Of a stretch of DNA of 33,007 nt, positions 14,390-22,534 are shown piece by piece. Source of the DNA: an uncultured Acetobacteraceae bacterium (GTDB lineage: Bacteria; Pseudomonadota; Alphaproteobacteria; Acetobacterales; Acetobacteraceae); the NCBI GenBank assembly GCA_903907955.1, contig CAIVPZ010000126.1, positions 1 to 33,007 on the forward strand, written 5' to 3'. The notes below the pieces were generated by a model. That model saw nothing but the letters and a program-made list of their open reading frames with translations. It had not been told where the DNA came from and searched no databases. The translations under genes were made by a program, and so were the position numbers. Every line of letters begins with the position of its first letter. Within the stretch, counting starts at the first letter, position 1.

Positions 14390-16153
14390 TTACTGCGCCA
14401 GCGCCTGGGTGCGGACCAGCCGCGCATACAGTCCGTCGCACTCCAGCAGTTCGGCATGGGTGCCCTGCTCGACCGCGCGCCCCTCGGCCAGCACCACCAC
14501 CAGATCGGCATCGCGCACGGTGGACAGCCGGTGCGCCACCACGATGGTGGTGCGCCCCTGCCGCAGCCGCGCCAGCGCCGCCTGCACCGCCGCCTCGCTT
14601 TCGGCGTCCAGCGCGCTGGTGGCCTCGTCCAGCAGCAGCACCCTTGGGTCGCGCAGCAGCGCGCGGGCCAGCACCACGCGTTGCCGCTGCCCGCCGGAAA
14701 GCCGCCCGCCGGAAGGCCCCACCACGGTGTTGTAGCCCTCCGGCAGGGCGGCAATGAAGTCGTGCGCCGCCGCCGCTTCCGCCGCTGCCATCACCGCCGT
14801 GTCGTCGGCGCCGGGGCGGCCCATGCGGATATTCGCCGCCACCGTGTCGTCGAACAGCAGCGAGTCCTGGCCGACATAGGCGATGGCATCGCGCAGCGAG
14901 GCGAGCGTGACCTCGCGCACATCCGCCCCGTCCAGCCGCACGTTCCCCTCCGCCACGTCATGCAGCCTGGGAATCAGCGCCAGCGCGGTGGACTTGCCAG
15001 CCCCGGACGGGCCGACCAGCGCCACCGTCAGGCCGGGCTCGGCAATGAACGACAAGGCATGCAGGCCGTGCCGGCCGTCCGGATAGATGAAGCGCACATC
15101 CTCGAACACCACCCGGCCAGGCCCGGCCGGCAGGGCAACGGCGCCCGGATGCTCGGCGACGCCAGGCAACTCGTCGATCACCGCGAACACCCGCGCCAGC
15201 CCGGCCAGGCCCTCCTGCACCGCCGCGTTCAGGTTGCCCAGCGCCCGCAACGGGCGCGAGGCGATCAACAGGGCGCCGATGAAGCCGGCGAAATCGCCGA
15301 TCGAGGTGGTGCCCAGCGCCGCCCGCCAGCCGGCGAATCCCAGCACCGCCGCCACCGCCAGCCCGCCCAGCATTTCCAGCAGCGGGTCGATGCGGGCGCG
15401 CGAGCGGGTCATGCTCAGCAGCGCCCGGTAGAGCCGCTCGAACGCCGCCTCGGCGCGGCGGGTTTCCTGCCCTTCCAGCCGGTAGGCGCGGACGGTGCGG
15501 GCCTGGGCGAAGCTCTCGTTGAGCAGTGCCGCGGTTTCGCCCACCCGCTCCTGCATGCCGCCGGAGGCGCGGCGGATGCGCCGGCCGATGCGCTGGATGG
15601 GGATCGCGGCGACCGGCAGCAGGACGGCGGCGATCACGCTCAGCACCCAGTCGGCATAGATCATCCAGCCGACCAGACCGACTACGGTCACCACATCGGC
15701 GAGGCCGTTGACGGCGCGGGTCAGCGCCTCGCGGATGGTGGCGGCGTCGGTGGTGAAGCGGCTGGCCAGGGTGGCGGGCGCCTCGCGCTCGACGCGGGCG
15801 AGGTCGGCATGGGTGAGATGGCTGAACATCCGGCCCTGCAGCTCGCGGATGATCAGCAGCACCACCTTCTGCATCAGCACGGTCTGGAAATACCACGCCG
15901 CCGCGCGCACCAGGGTGATGCAGGCCACCAGCACCGGCACCTGGTACAGGATGCGCCGGTCGCGGCGGGCGAACATATCCACGGCGTTCCTGATCACTTC
16001 GGGATACAGCGCCTGGGTGCCGGCCATGATCAGGGTCAGCCCCAGCACCACCAGCAGCTTGCCGCGGTGGTGGCGGATGTGCTCGCGCCAGAGCCGGCGC
16101 AGCAGCGGGCCGGTGTCGTCGTTGCGCAAGGCGGCGGTGGAGATGGCGTTCAT
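14390..16153 (-). CDS. MsbA-like ABC exporter (fused)
   Basis: The 587-residue half-transporter has a six-helix membrane domain (about 30-330). Its ATPase domain (345-580) has Walker A GPSGAGKST (381-389), Q-loop VGQDSLLF (427-434), signature LSGGQRQR (485-492), Walker B VLLLDE (505-510) with ATSALD after it, and an H-loop in VAHRLSTV. A 'PEVIRNAVDMF' segment after the first helix and the overall length are usual for lipid A/lipid exporters of the MsbA group, but the substrate cannot be set from sequence. It follows the CCA-adding enzyme gene by 12 bases, so the two are co-transcribed. It is a different branch from the exporter at 983-2812: the membrane domains share little sequence. Confidence 0.93.
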   Translation of the reverse strand: MNAISTAALRNDDTGPLLRRLWREHIRHHRGKLLVVLGLTLIMAGTQALYPEVIRNAVDMFARRDRRILYQVPVLVACITLVRAAAWYFQTVLMQKVVLLIIRELQGRMFSHLTHADLARVEREAPATLASRFTTDAATIREALTRAVNGLADVVTVVGLVGWMIYADWVLSVIAAVLLPVAAIPIQRIGRRIRRASGGMQERVGETAALLNESFAQARTVRAYRLEGQETRRAEAAFERLYRALLSMTRSRARIDPLLEMLGGLAVAAVLGFAGWRAALGTTSIGDFAGFIGALLIASRPLRALGNLNAAVQEGLAGLARVFAVIDELPGVAEHPGAVALPAGPGRVVFEDVRFIYPDGRHGLHALSFIAEPGLTVALVGPSGAGKSTALALIPRLHDVAEGNVRLDGADVREVTLASLRDAIAYVGQDSLLFDDTVAANIRMGRPGADDTAVMAAAEAAAAHDFIAALPEGYNTVVGPSGGRLSGGQRQRVVLARALLRDPRVLLLDEATSALDAESEAAVQAALARLRQGRTTIVVAHRLSTVRDADLVVVLAEGRAVEQGTHAELLECDGLYARLVRTQALAQ

Positions 16154-16165
16154 GCGCGGCGTGTA

Positions 16166-17344
16166 TCAGTCCGCCAGCAGCCTCGCCAGTTCCGCCCGGC
16201 AGGCGGCGGCATCGGCGACGCAGCCGCCTGCCATCCACCAGGCCCGGATTTGCGCGAGCAATTGCCCCAGCCGCGGACCGGGCGCCACGCCGGCCGCCGC
16301 CAGATCGCGGCCGCGCAGCGGGAACACCGGCCGCGGCATCGCCGCCAGCCGCGCCCGCAGCGCCGCGTCGCGCCCGGCCAGCCAGGCGCGGCCGTCCAGG
16401 ATATAGGCCGGGGTGTCGGCCAGGGCGCGGCGCAGGGTGGCGTTGTCGGCGTCATCGGGCGGCACGTCGCCGCTTCGCAGGGCCAGCAGGCGGTCGCGCT
16501 CGGCGGCGGAGAAGCGCAGCCGGGTTGCCAGCGCCGCGGCGTCGCCCTGCAGCAGCGCGGCCAGCCGCAGCAGCGGGTCGGGCGGCGCCCCGGCGGCGCG
16601 CAGAGCCGCCAGCCGGGCGGGCGCGGCGCCCTCCGGCAGCACTGCTGCCAGCACGCCGGTGGCCTGCATCAACATCACGGAGTCGCACGGATCGGCGGTG
16701 GCCAGGATGCGCTTCAGTTCGCTCCACACCCGTTCAGCCGACAGCCGCGCCATGCCCGGCATGCCGGCGCGAATCGCCGCCAGCGCCGCGGCGTCGGGGG
16801 CGCCGCTGCCGTAGCGGGCGTGGAAGCGGAAGAAGCGTAGGATGCGCAGGTAGTCCTCGGCAATGCGCGTCGCCGCGTCGCCGACGAAACGGACACAGCC
16901 GGCGCGCAGATCGGCAATACCGCCGAAATAGTCGAACACCGCGCCGTCCGGCGCCAGCGACATGGCGTTGATGGTGAAGTCGCGGCGGGCGGCGTCGGCG
17001 CGCCAGTTGTCGGTGTAGTCTACCACGGCGTGGCGGCCGTCGGTTTCGATATCCCGGCGCAGCGTGGTGACCTCGAAGCCGCGATGGTCGGCAACCGCGG
17101 TGACGGTGCCGTGGTCGATGCCGGTGGGCACCGCCTTCAGCCCGGCGTTCAGCAGGCGGGTGGTGACTTCCTCCGGGCGCATGCCGGTGGCGAGGTCGAT
17201 ATCGGCGACTTCCCGCCCGGCCAGCGCATCGCGCACCGCGCCGCCGACCACGCGGGCACCGGGCAGGGCGGCAAGCACGGCGCGCAGGCCGGGGGCGGCG
17301 AGGAAGGCGGGCGGGGGGATGCGCAGGGCGGGGGTGTCGGGCAT
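16166..17344 (-). CDS. cca: CCA tRNA nucleotidyltransferase
   Basis: This enzyme adds or repairs the CCA end of tRNAs in the cytoplasm, using CTP and ATP. From the ATG at 17344 the product has 392 residues, the usual length for alphaproteobacterial forms. It shows the nucleotidyltransferase signature VVGGAVRDALAGREVADIDL (32-51) with the metal-binding DxD at D48/D50. It then has DHGTVTAVADHRGFEVTTLR, RDFTINAMSLAPDGAVFDYF, the RIAEDYLRILRFFRFHARYG motif, and a C-terminal tRNA-binding helical part. The frame extends upstream to 17425, but the family starts close to MPDTPALRI, so I use the inner ATG. No clear ribosome site precedes it. The ABC exporter gene follows 12 bases later. Confidence 0.92.
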   Translation of the reverse strand: MPDTPALRIPPPAFLAAPGLRAVLAALPGARVVGGAVRDALAGREVADIDLATGMRPEEVTTRLLNAGLKAVPTGIDHGTVTAVADHRGFEVTTLRRDIETDGRHAVVDYTDNWRADAARRDFTINAMSLAPDGAVFDYFGGIADLRAGCVRFVGDAATRIAEDYLRILRFFRFHARYGSGAPDAAALAAIRAGMPGMARLSAERVWSELKRILATADPCDSVMLMQATGVLAAVLPEGAAPARLAALRAAGAPPDPLLRLAALLQGDAAALATRLRFSAAERDRLLALRSGDVPPDDADNATLRRALADTPAYILDGRAWLAGRDAALRARLAAMPRPVFPLRGRDLAAAGVAPGPRLGQLLAQIRAWWMAGGCVADAAACRAELARLLAD

Positions 17345-17558
17345 GGGCGGGGGATGGTGCCCGACAGGCGCGAAGATAGGAAGTATACCCGACTCCGCAG
17401 GAAGCCGCGTTTTCCCCCTTGCCAAGCCGCCGGGTCAGGCATGGCGCGGATGTGGTTGTCGCTGGGGATTTTCTCCAGACCGAACAGGCTGGCGCAATTC
17501 GACCGCCCGTCGCCCTCCTGCAGGCGCCGCTGATGCGCCAGATAAGGACGGGATCTGC

Positions 17559-17633
17559 ATGAAATCAATCCGCGATCGCCGCAAGGCCGCTTCCTGGGAC
17601 GAGGACTTCCTGGCCAGCCTGATCAACGGGTGA
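17559..17633 (+). CDS. Possible 24-residue small protein
   Basis: An ATG with a ribosome site (aagga, about 10 bases upstream) opens a short frame with codon use like the real genes here. The product, MKSIRDRRKAASWDEDFLAS and four more residues, is highly charged. It ends 5 bases before the stop of the convergent LysR gene. Only conservation in relatives could show that it is real; I know no match. Confidence 0.3.
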   Translation: MKSIRDRRKAASWDEDFLASLING

Positions 17634-17638
17634 AAGCT

Positions 17639-18607
17639 TCACCCGAATTCCCCTGTCACCGTGCCGCCGTTCGAGCTCCACCACCGTCCTCCGCCCCCGG
17701 CCATCCAGGCATCCCAGGCCGGTCGCTCGCCGAAACGCGGCAGCAGGAAGTCGACGAAGCTGCGCACCTTGGCCGAGAGATGCCGGCTGTGCGGGTAGAC
17801 GGCATGGATGGCGAGTTCCGGCACGCGGTAACCGGCCAGCACCGGGGCGAGGCGCCCGGCCGCGAGGTCCGGCCCGACGATGAAGCTCGGCAGCAGAACA
17901 ACGCCCGCACCGCGCAGCGCCGCAACGCGCAGGACGTCGCCGTTGTTAGCCTGCAGGCTGCCCCGGACGTGCACGGACGCCGCTCCCGTCGCGGCCTCGA
18001 AGCGCCACTCGTCGCGGCCCTGGCCGTAGCGGTAGCCGAGGCAGTTGTGGCGGGCGAGGTCGTCAGGGTGGTGCGGCTGACCGTGCCGCTTCAGATACTC
18101 GGGCGAGGCGCACACCACCATCCGGCAAGCGGCCAGCCGGCGGGCGATCAGGCTGCTGTCGGCCAGCCGGGCGATGCGGATCGCGAGGTCGTAGCCCTCC
18201 TCGACCAGATCGACGACCCGGTCATTCAGGGTCAGTTCCACCACGACCTCCGGACAGGCTGCCATGTAGTCGGCGATCGGCGCGGCCAGGTGCAGCGCGC
18301 CGAAGGAAACCGGCGCATTGACCCGCAAACGGCCGCGGGGTTCGGCCTGCAGTTCGCCCACCGCCGCCTCGGTCTCGGCGATCTCGGCGAGGACCTGGGT
18401 GCAGCGCTCATGGTAGACGCGGCCGACCTCCGTCAGGCTGATCTTCCTGGTCGTGCGGTTCAGCAGGCGCGCGCCCAGATGCGCCTCCAGATCCTGGACG
18501 TGCTTGCTGACCATTGCCCGCGACAGGCGCAAATCCTCGGCGGCGGCGGTGAAGCCGCTGCGCTCGACCACCCGCACGAAGGCTTCCATTGCTGCCAGGC
18601 GGTCCAT
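17639..18607 (-). CDS. LysR-family transcriptional regulator
   Basis: The 322-residue product has the LysR N-terminal winged helix (1-60: MDRLAAMEAFVRVVERSGFT, AAAEDLRLSRAMVSKHVQDL, ARLLNRTTRKISLTEVG). A C-terminal inducer-binding domain follows (about 90-300: RLRVNAPVSFGALHLAAPIA, DLAIRIARLADSSLIARRLA, GAGVVLLPSFIVGPDLAAGR). It is divergent from the azoreductase gene at 18827, the common arrangement in which a LysR protein controls its neighbour. The inducer is probably a quinone, azo or other electrophile, judged only from the genes beside it. The protein ends in a Gly/Trp-rich tail that is not part of the domain. Confidence 0.92.
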   Translation of the reverse strand: MDRLAAMEAFVRVVERSGFTAAAEDLRLSRAMVSKHVQDLEAHLGARLLNRTTRKISLTEVGRVYHERCTQVLAEIAETEAAVGELQAEPRGRLRVNAPVSFGALHLAAPIADYMAACPEVVVELTLNDRVVDLVEEGYDLAIRIARLADSSLIARRLAACRMVVCASPEYLKRHGQPHHPDDLARHNCLGYRYGQGRDEWRFEAATGAASVHVRGSLQANNGDVLRVAALRGAGVVLLPSFIVGPDLAAGRLAPVLAGYRVPELAIHAVYPHSRHLSAKVRSFVDFLLPRFGERPAWDAWMAGGGGRWWSSNGGTVTGEFG

Positions 18608-18652
18608 GCCGGGTTTCCTCCTGTGCTGGCGAGCGTCGCCGCGTGGGCGGAT

Positions 18653-18684
18653 GATTGGTCAATCAGCAGAGACAATCTGTCAAG
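18653..18684. promoter_or_regulatory. Candidate LysR operator between divergent genes
   Basis: The AT-richer block in this 219-base divergent region contains attggtcaatc and gacaatctgtcaa, which share inverted ttg-ac elements of the T-N11-A type used by LysR proteins. On the minus strand it also offers TTGACA (18682-18677) as a -35 box for the regulator gene. The match is suggestive, not strong. Confidence 0.3.
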
Positions 18685-18826
18685 CAGAGCCGGGTTTATC
18701 CATGAATTCCTCCCTCCTATCTTCCGGTTCGAGCAAGGGGATGCCGCCCGACGGCGCCTCTTGCGCAACCAGATGGCCAGCACCCGCAGCGGGTCCGCCG
18801 GCCGGGAAAGGCGAGACGCAACGACC

Positions 18827-19453
18827 ATGAAGATCCTGCACATCGATTCCAGCCTGCTCGGCGACGCCTCCGCCTCCCGCCGGCTGACCGCCTCCATCGT
18901 CGAGACCCTGAGCGGGTCCATGCCGGGCGCCGAAATCTCCCACCGCGACCTCGCCGCCGCCCCGCCCGCCCACCTGTCCGGCGCGGTGCTGCAGGCGATG
19001 ACCAGCGGTCACCCCGAGAGCCTGACCGAGGCGCAACGCCAGGAGCGCGCCTGCACCGACGCGCTGCTTGAGGAGTTCCTCTCCGCCGATATCGTGGTGA
19101 TCGGCGCGCCGATGTACAATTTCTCCATCCCGACCCAGCTCAAGGCCTGGATCGACCGCATCGCCCAGGCGGGCAAGACCTTCAAATACACCGCGAACGG
19201 CCCGGTCGGCCTGGCGGGCGGCAAGCGCGTGGTGATCGCTTCCTCGCGCGGCGGCGTCTATTCCGCGAACGCGACGCTGCAGGCGCTCGACCACCAGGAG
19301 GCCTATCTGCGCACCGTGCTGGGCTTTCTGGGCATCACCGACGTCACCGTCATTCGCGCCGAAGGTCTTGCCCTGGGCGAGGCCCCGCGCGCCAAGGCGA
19401 TCGCACAGGCGCAGTCGCAGATCGATGACCTGCCGTTGCGGCCGGCCGCCTGA
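18827..19453 (+). CDS. azoR: FMN-dependent NADH-azoreductase
   Basis: The 208-residue flavodoxin-fold enzyme reduces quinones and azo compounds with NAD(P)H, usually as a dimer in the cytoplasm. The N-terminus MKILHIDSSLLGDASASRRL has the FMN phosphate-binding loop (S9/S10 with S15-S17). APMYNFSIPTQLKAWIDRI (about 95-113) is the family's FMN-contacting motif. GKTFKYTANGPVGLAGGKRV, ASSRGGVYS and FLGITDVTVIRAEGLALGE follow in the usual order. The ATG at 18827 gives the standard family N-terminus; the frame upstream of it is not protein-like. It is the first gene of a plus-strand series with pirin (81 bases later) and probably under the divergent LysR protein. Confidence 0.93.
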   Translation: MKILHIDSSLLGDASASRRLTASIVETLSGSMPGAEISHRDLAAAPPAHLSGAVLQAMTSGHPESLTEAQRQERACTDALLEEFLSADIVVIGAPMYNFSIPTQLKAWIDRIAQAGKTFKYTANGPVGLAGGKRVVIASSRGGVYSANATLQALDHQEAYLRTVLGFLGITDVTVIRAEGLALGEAPRAKAIAQAQSQIDDLPLRPAA

Positions 19454-19534
19454 CAACGCGCGCACCGCATCCCCAATTTGCGAATCCGGGTCGTCCCGCC
19501 GGCCCGGATCGCCCTTGCCAGAGGAGCACGTACG

Positions 19535-20245
19535 ATGATTGACGTTCGTCCTTTCGCCAACCTCGGCAGCGCAGACCATGGCTGGCTGAAAGCCCGGCAC
19601 CACTTTTCCTTCGCCGACTATCAAGATCCCGCGCGGATGCACTGGGGCCGGCTGCGGGTCTGGAACGATGACGAGATCGCGCCGGGCACCGGGTTCGATC
19701 CGCACCCGCACCGCGACATGGAGATCGTGACCTATGTCCGCGAGGGCGCGATCACCCACCGCGACAATATGGGCAATGAAGGCCGCACCGAAGCCGGCGA
19801 CGTACAGATCATGTCTGCCGGCACCGGCGTGGTGCATGCCGAATACAATCTGGAGCCAGGGACCACGAAGATCTTCCAGATCTGGATTCTGCCGGATCGC
19901 CGCGGCGGCAAACCGGGCTGGGGGTCCAGGAGCTTCCCGAAGGCAACCCGTGCGGCGGGGTTCGAGGTGCTGGCATCCGGCCGCCCGGCCGACGCGGGAA
20001 GCGGCGCGCTGCCGCTGAACGCCGACGCCGCGGTGCTGGCCGCCACACTCAAGGCCGGTCAGACGCTCCGCCTGCCGCTTGCTGCCGGCCGCATTGCCTA
20101 TCTGGTGCCGGCGAGCGGTGCGGTGGAGGTGAACGGCACGAAGCTGAACGCCCGCGACGGTGCGGCAATTCGTGCCGAGGCCGGGATCGTGGTAACGGCG
20201 CAGGAGGATGCCGAACTGGTGCTGGTCGAGGCCACGGCGGAATAG
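19535..20245 (+). CDS. Pirin-family protein
   Basis: The 236-residue product has two cupin domains. The N-terminal one has all four pirin metal ligands at the standard places: H57 and H59 (DPHPHRDMEIVTYV), H101 and E103 (GTGVVHAEYN). Such proteins bind iron, and some have quercetin-2,3-dioxygenase activity or act in redox sensing. The C-terminal cupin (about 150-236) keeps the fold but not the ligands, as is usual. The start at 19535 has a good ribosome site (agaggagc). It lies between azoreductase and glutathionyl-hydroquinone reductase genes on one strand, which agrees with a quinone or oxidative-stress role. Confidence 0.92.
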   Translation: MIDVRPFANLGSADHGWLKARHHFSFADYQDPARMHWGRLRVWNDDEIAPGTGFDPHPHRDMEIVTYVREGAITHRDNMGNEGRTEAGDVQIMSAGTGVVHAEYNLEPGTTKIFQIWILPDRRGGKPGWGSRSFPKATRAAGFEVLASGRPADAGSGALPLNADAAVLAATLKAGQTLRLPLAAGRIAYLVPASGAVEVNGTKLNARDGAAIRAEAGIVVTAQEDAELVLVEATAE

Positions 20246-20340
20246 CGGCGGCGGTGTCTGGCGGGCGGGCTTTGCCGCCGCCGGCGAAGTGCCGGGTGTG
20301 ATCACAGCGTGGACCGCTGCGGGCGGGTTGGAGATTCCAA

Positions 20341-21318
20341 TTGGGCCTTCTTGTTGACGGCATCTGGCAGGATCAGTGGTACGAGACCGGGAGAACCGGC
20401 GGGCGCTTCGTGCGCACCGAGAGCCAGTTCCGCAACTGGATCACGCCCGACGGTGCACCTGGGCCGACCGGTGAGGGCGGTTTCGGCGCCGAGCCCGGGC
20501 GATACCATCTCTATATCTCCCGCGCCTGTCCCTGGGCGCACCGGACCATGATCTTCCGGGCGCTGAAGGGATTGGAGGACGCCATTTCGTTCTCGGCCAC
20601 GCATTGGCTGATGGGCGCGCAGGGCTGGACCTTCGAGCCGGGGCCGGGGGTCATTCCCGATGCGATCAACGGCGCGCGGTACCTGCACGAGGTCTATACC
20701 GCTGCCGATCCACACTACACCGGCCGCGTCACGGTGCCGGTGCTGTGGGACAGGCAGCGGCGCGCCATCGTCAGCAACGAATCCGCCGACATCATCCGCA
20801 TGCTCAACAGCGCCTTCGACCGCGCCGGCGCGCGGGAAGGCGATTACTGCCCGGAGGCCCTGCGCGCCGGGATCGACGCCCTGAACGCACGCATCTACGA
20901 CACGGTGAACAACGGCGTCTACAAAGCGGGCTTCGCCACGACCCAGGCCGCCTACGAGGAAGCCGTCCGCCCGCTGTTCGAAACGCTGGACTGGCTGGAC
21001 GACCGGCTGTCAGGCCAGCGGTTCCTCTGCGGCGACCGACTGACCGAGGCGGACTGGCGCCTGTTCACCACGCTGGTGCGTTTCGACCCAGTCTATGTTG
21101 GTCACTTCAAATGCAACATCCGCCGGCTTGTGGACTATCCCAATCTCTGGCCCTATACGCGGGCACTGTACCAGATGCCGGGAATCCGGGCCACGGTCGA
21201 CTTCGGCCACATCAAGGGCCATTATTACCAGAGCCACGCGACGATCAACCCGACCGGGGTTGTGCCGCTGGGACCAGAGATCGACTTCGATGCGCCTGCG
21301 GATCGGCGTACCCGGTAG
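20341..21318 (+). CDS. Glutathionyl-hydroquinone reductase (Xi-class GST, YqjG-like)
   Basis: The 325-residue product has the catalytic motif SRACPWAHR with cysteine C63, the mark of this GST class. It removes glutathione from glutathionylated hydroquinones. The N-terminal extension (GRFVRTESQFRNWI), VTVPVLWDRQRRAIVSNESA in the thioredoxin domain, and the C-terminal helical domain with LCGDRLTEADWRLFTTLVRF and HFKCNIRRLVDYPNLW all fit the family, as does the length. The start is TTG at 20341, with ggag 9 bases upstream; it gives the expected family N-terminus (GLLVDGIW). It follows pirin by 95 bases and is the third redox gene in the row. Confidence 0.93.
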   Translation: MGLLVDGIWQDQWYETGRTGGRFVRTESQFRNWITPDGAPGPTGEGGFGAEPGRYHLYISRACPWAHRTMIFRALKGLEDAISFSATHWLMGAQGWTFEPGPGVIPDAINGARYLHEVYTAADPHYTGRVTVPVLWDRQRRAIVSNESADIIRMLNSAFDRAGAREGDYCPEALRAGIDALNARIYDTVNNGVYKAGFATTQAAYEEAVRPLFETLDWLDDRLSGQRFLCGDRLTEADWRLFTTLVRFDPVYVGHFKCNIRRLVDYPNLWPYTRALYQMPGIRATVDFGHIKGHYYQSHATINPTGVVPLGPEIDFDAPADRRTR

Positions 21319-21329
21319 CGGAGCGACCG

Positions 21330-21530
21330 CGCTCAGCGTGACGACAACCGGCCGGGCAAGCGCCGCTGCCGCTGACCAGCACGTCCTGCCGCGCCGCTGC
21401 ATCCGTCACCTCCTGATCCGACCCGCCGTGCGGCAGGCGTACCCACAGGTTGAGCCCGCCCGCCCGGCAGTGCGTCCCGCTCGACGGTGAATGCCGGGCC
21501 GATTTCATCGCCGTACGCCGGACTGTTAAC
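21330..21530 (-). pseudogene. Fragment of a MocR/PdxR-type regulator (aminotransferase-like domain)
   Basis: Two minus-strand frames carry parts that fit the C-terminal region of MocR-type proteins. AFTVERDALPGG (about 21520-21480) lies in one frame, then AGGLNLWVRLPHGGSDQEVT and AAARQDVLVSGSGACPA in another. In the family this reads 'aGGl.lWv.LP...d.e.l..aA...gV.v.pG..f'. The frame change and the lack of the rest of the gene mark it as a remnant. Its stop end lies against the GST gene, so most of the gene has been lost. Confidence 0.5.
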
Positions 21531-21717
21531 ACCTTGTTTATCGCTAAATTTGCGCAAGGTGCCTATCGTGTTTCAAGGATTGCGAATTTCGGCGCGCGAA
21601 TGAGGCGCCGAGACTGGATGCACGCAGTGCGGGCCAGGTTCCGTCGGTCCCTGGTGAGCGAGGTGCCGATGATGGTGACACGGACGACATTTCCGGTTTC
21701 GCAAAGCCGAGGGTGAT

Positions 21718-22338
21718 ATGGGCATATGGCGTGTAATGATCGCGGCCTTCATGGTGATGGGTTTGTTCCTGGGCTCCGCCTGGGGCCAAACCCGGGCCGC
21801 AGGCTATATTCTGACGGAACATCACATCATATGGGGTGATGAAATATGGGGTATTGGAGAGACCGTAGACCAAGCCAAGGATGACGCGCGCAATCGTGGT
21901 GCCAATCTTGACCATGACGGCGAGGAGATGGACGACTGGATTGACAGCCTGTCCGTCAGGCGTGCCACTGCCGATTTGATGGCCGCAGCCCGGCAGGACA
22001 GGTGGACGGCACATAAAGAACTGCCCGGCAGGGTCTGGGGCACGCCGGCCGAATACGAGGCAATCCGGTCCGCCAGGGCGCGCTCGTCCCGCGAAGTTCT
22101 GCCACGCGACCTCATGACGCGGGAGGAGCGCGCTGCCTTCCGCACCCAGATGCAGCAGGCGGCTCCGGAGGAGCGCAATGCGCTGTGGCATCGGGAACTC
22201 GCGATTCTCGAACGACGGGCGGCGGCAGGCGGGGCGGTCCTGGTCGTCCTTGCCACGCGGCCCGACGGCACGATCCATCCGCACGAGATGCATGGAAACG
22301 GACCCGCCCGGCTGGGCGGAGGCGTCCGGGCCCCCTGA
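21718..22338 (+). CDS. Exported protein of unknown function
   Basis: The 206-residue product has a signal peptide (VMIAAFMVMGLFLGSAWG, cut probably after WGQ). A polar region follows with HHIIWGDEIWGIGETVDQAK, and a helical C-terminal part (about 130-175) with PRDLMTREERAAFRTQMQQ and WHRELAILERRAAA. The 'LMTxEERxxxRxxMxxAxxxEERxxL' helix pair is common in small periplasmic proteins of proteobacteria and is loosely like the Spy/CpxP type; I do not claim that family. A ribosome site (gaggg) lies 5 bases before the ATG. It has no close co-directional partner; 22339-22510 after it holds no gene I can see. Confidence 0.68.
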   Translation: MGIWRVMIAAFMVMGLFLGSAWGQTRAAGYILTEHHIIWGDEIWGIGETVDQAKDDARNRGANLDHDGEEMDDWIDSLSVRRATADLMAAARQDRWTAHKELPGRVWGTPAEYEAIRSARARSSREVLPRDLMTREERAAFRTQMQQAAPEERNALWHRELAILERRAAAGGAVLVVLATRPDGTIHPHEMHGNGPARLGGGVRAP

Positions 22339-22534
22339 TGGTTGCCCGCGCCGGTGTCAGCCCGATTTGCGCTCTGCGCGGCCGATCCGCCCCGTTAATG
22401 TCGGCGGAATTTTTGAAGTCCCGGGCGCTGTTCACCTTGTGCTCCGTGGTCCAGTGGATGCCGGACGCGCCTGGAGCTGGCATGCCAAAATATTAACTTG
22501 ATAGTTCTATGTGTTTCGCTTATCTGCGCCCCAG

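Noticed and set aside
13895-16840. Very long plus-strand open frame (981 codons)
   Set aside because: It is antisense to the HD, ABC and CCA genes, with a composition (Gln/His/Arg/Gly) typical of the reverse of such genes. There are no domains.
17630-18826. Upstream in-frame extension of azoreductase, open across the LysR gene
   Set aside because: It is antisense to LysR, and azoreductases start at MKILHIDSS. The openness is a shadow.
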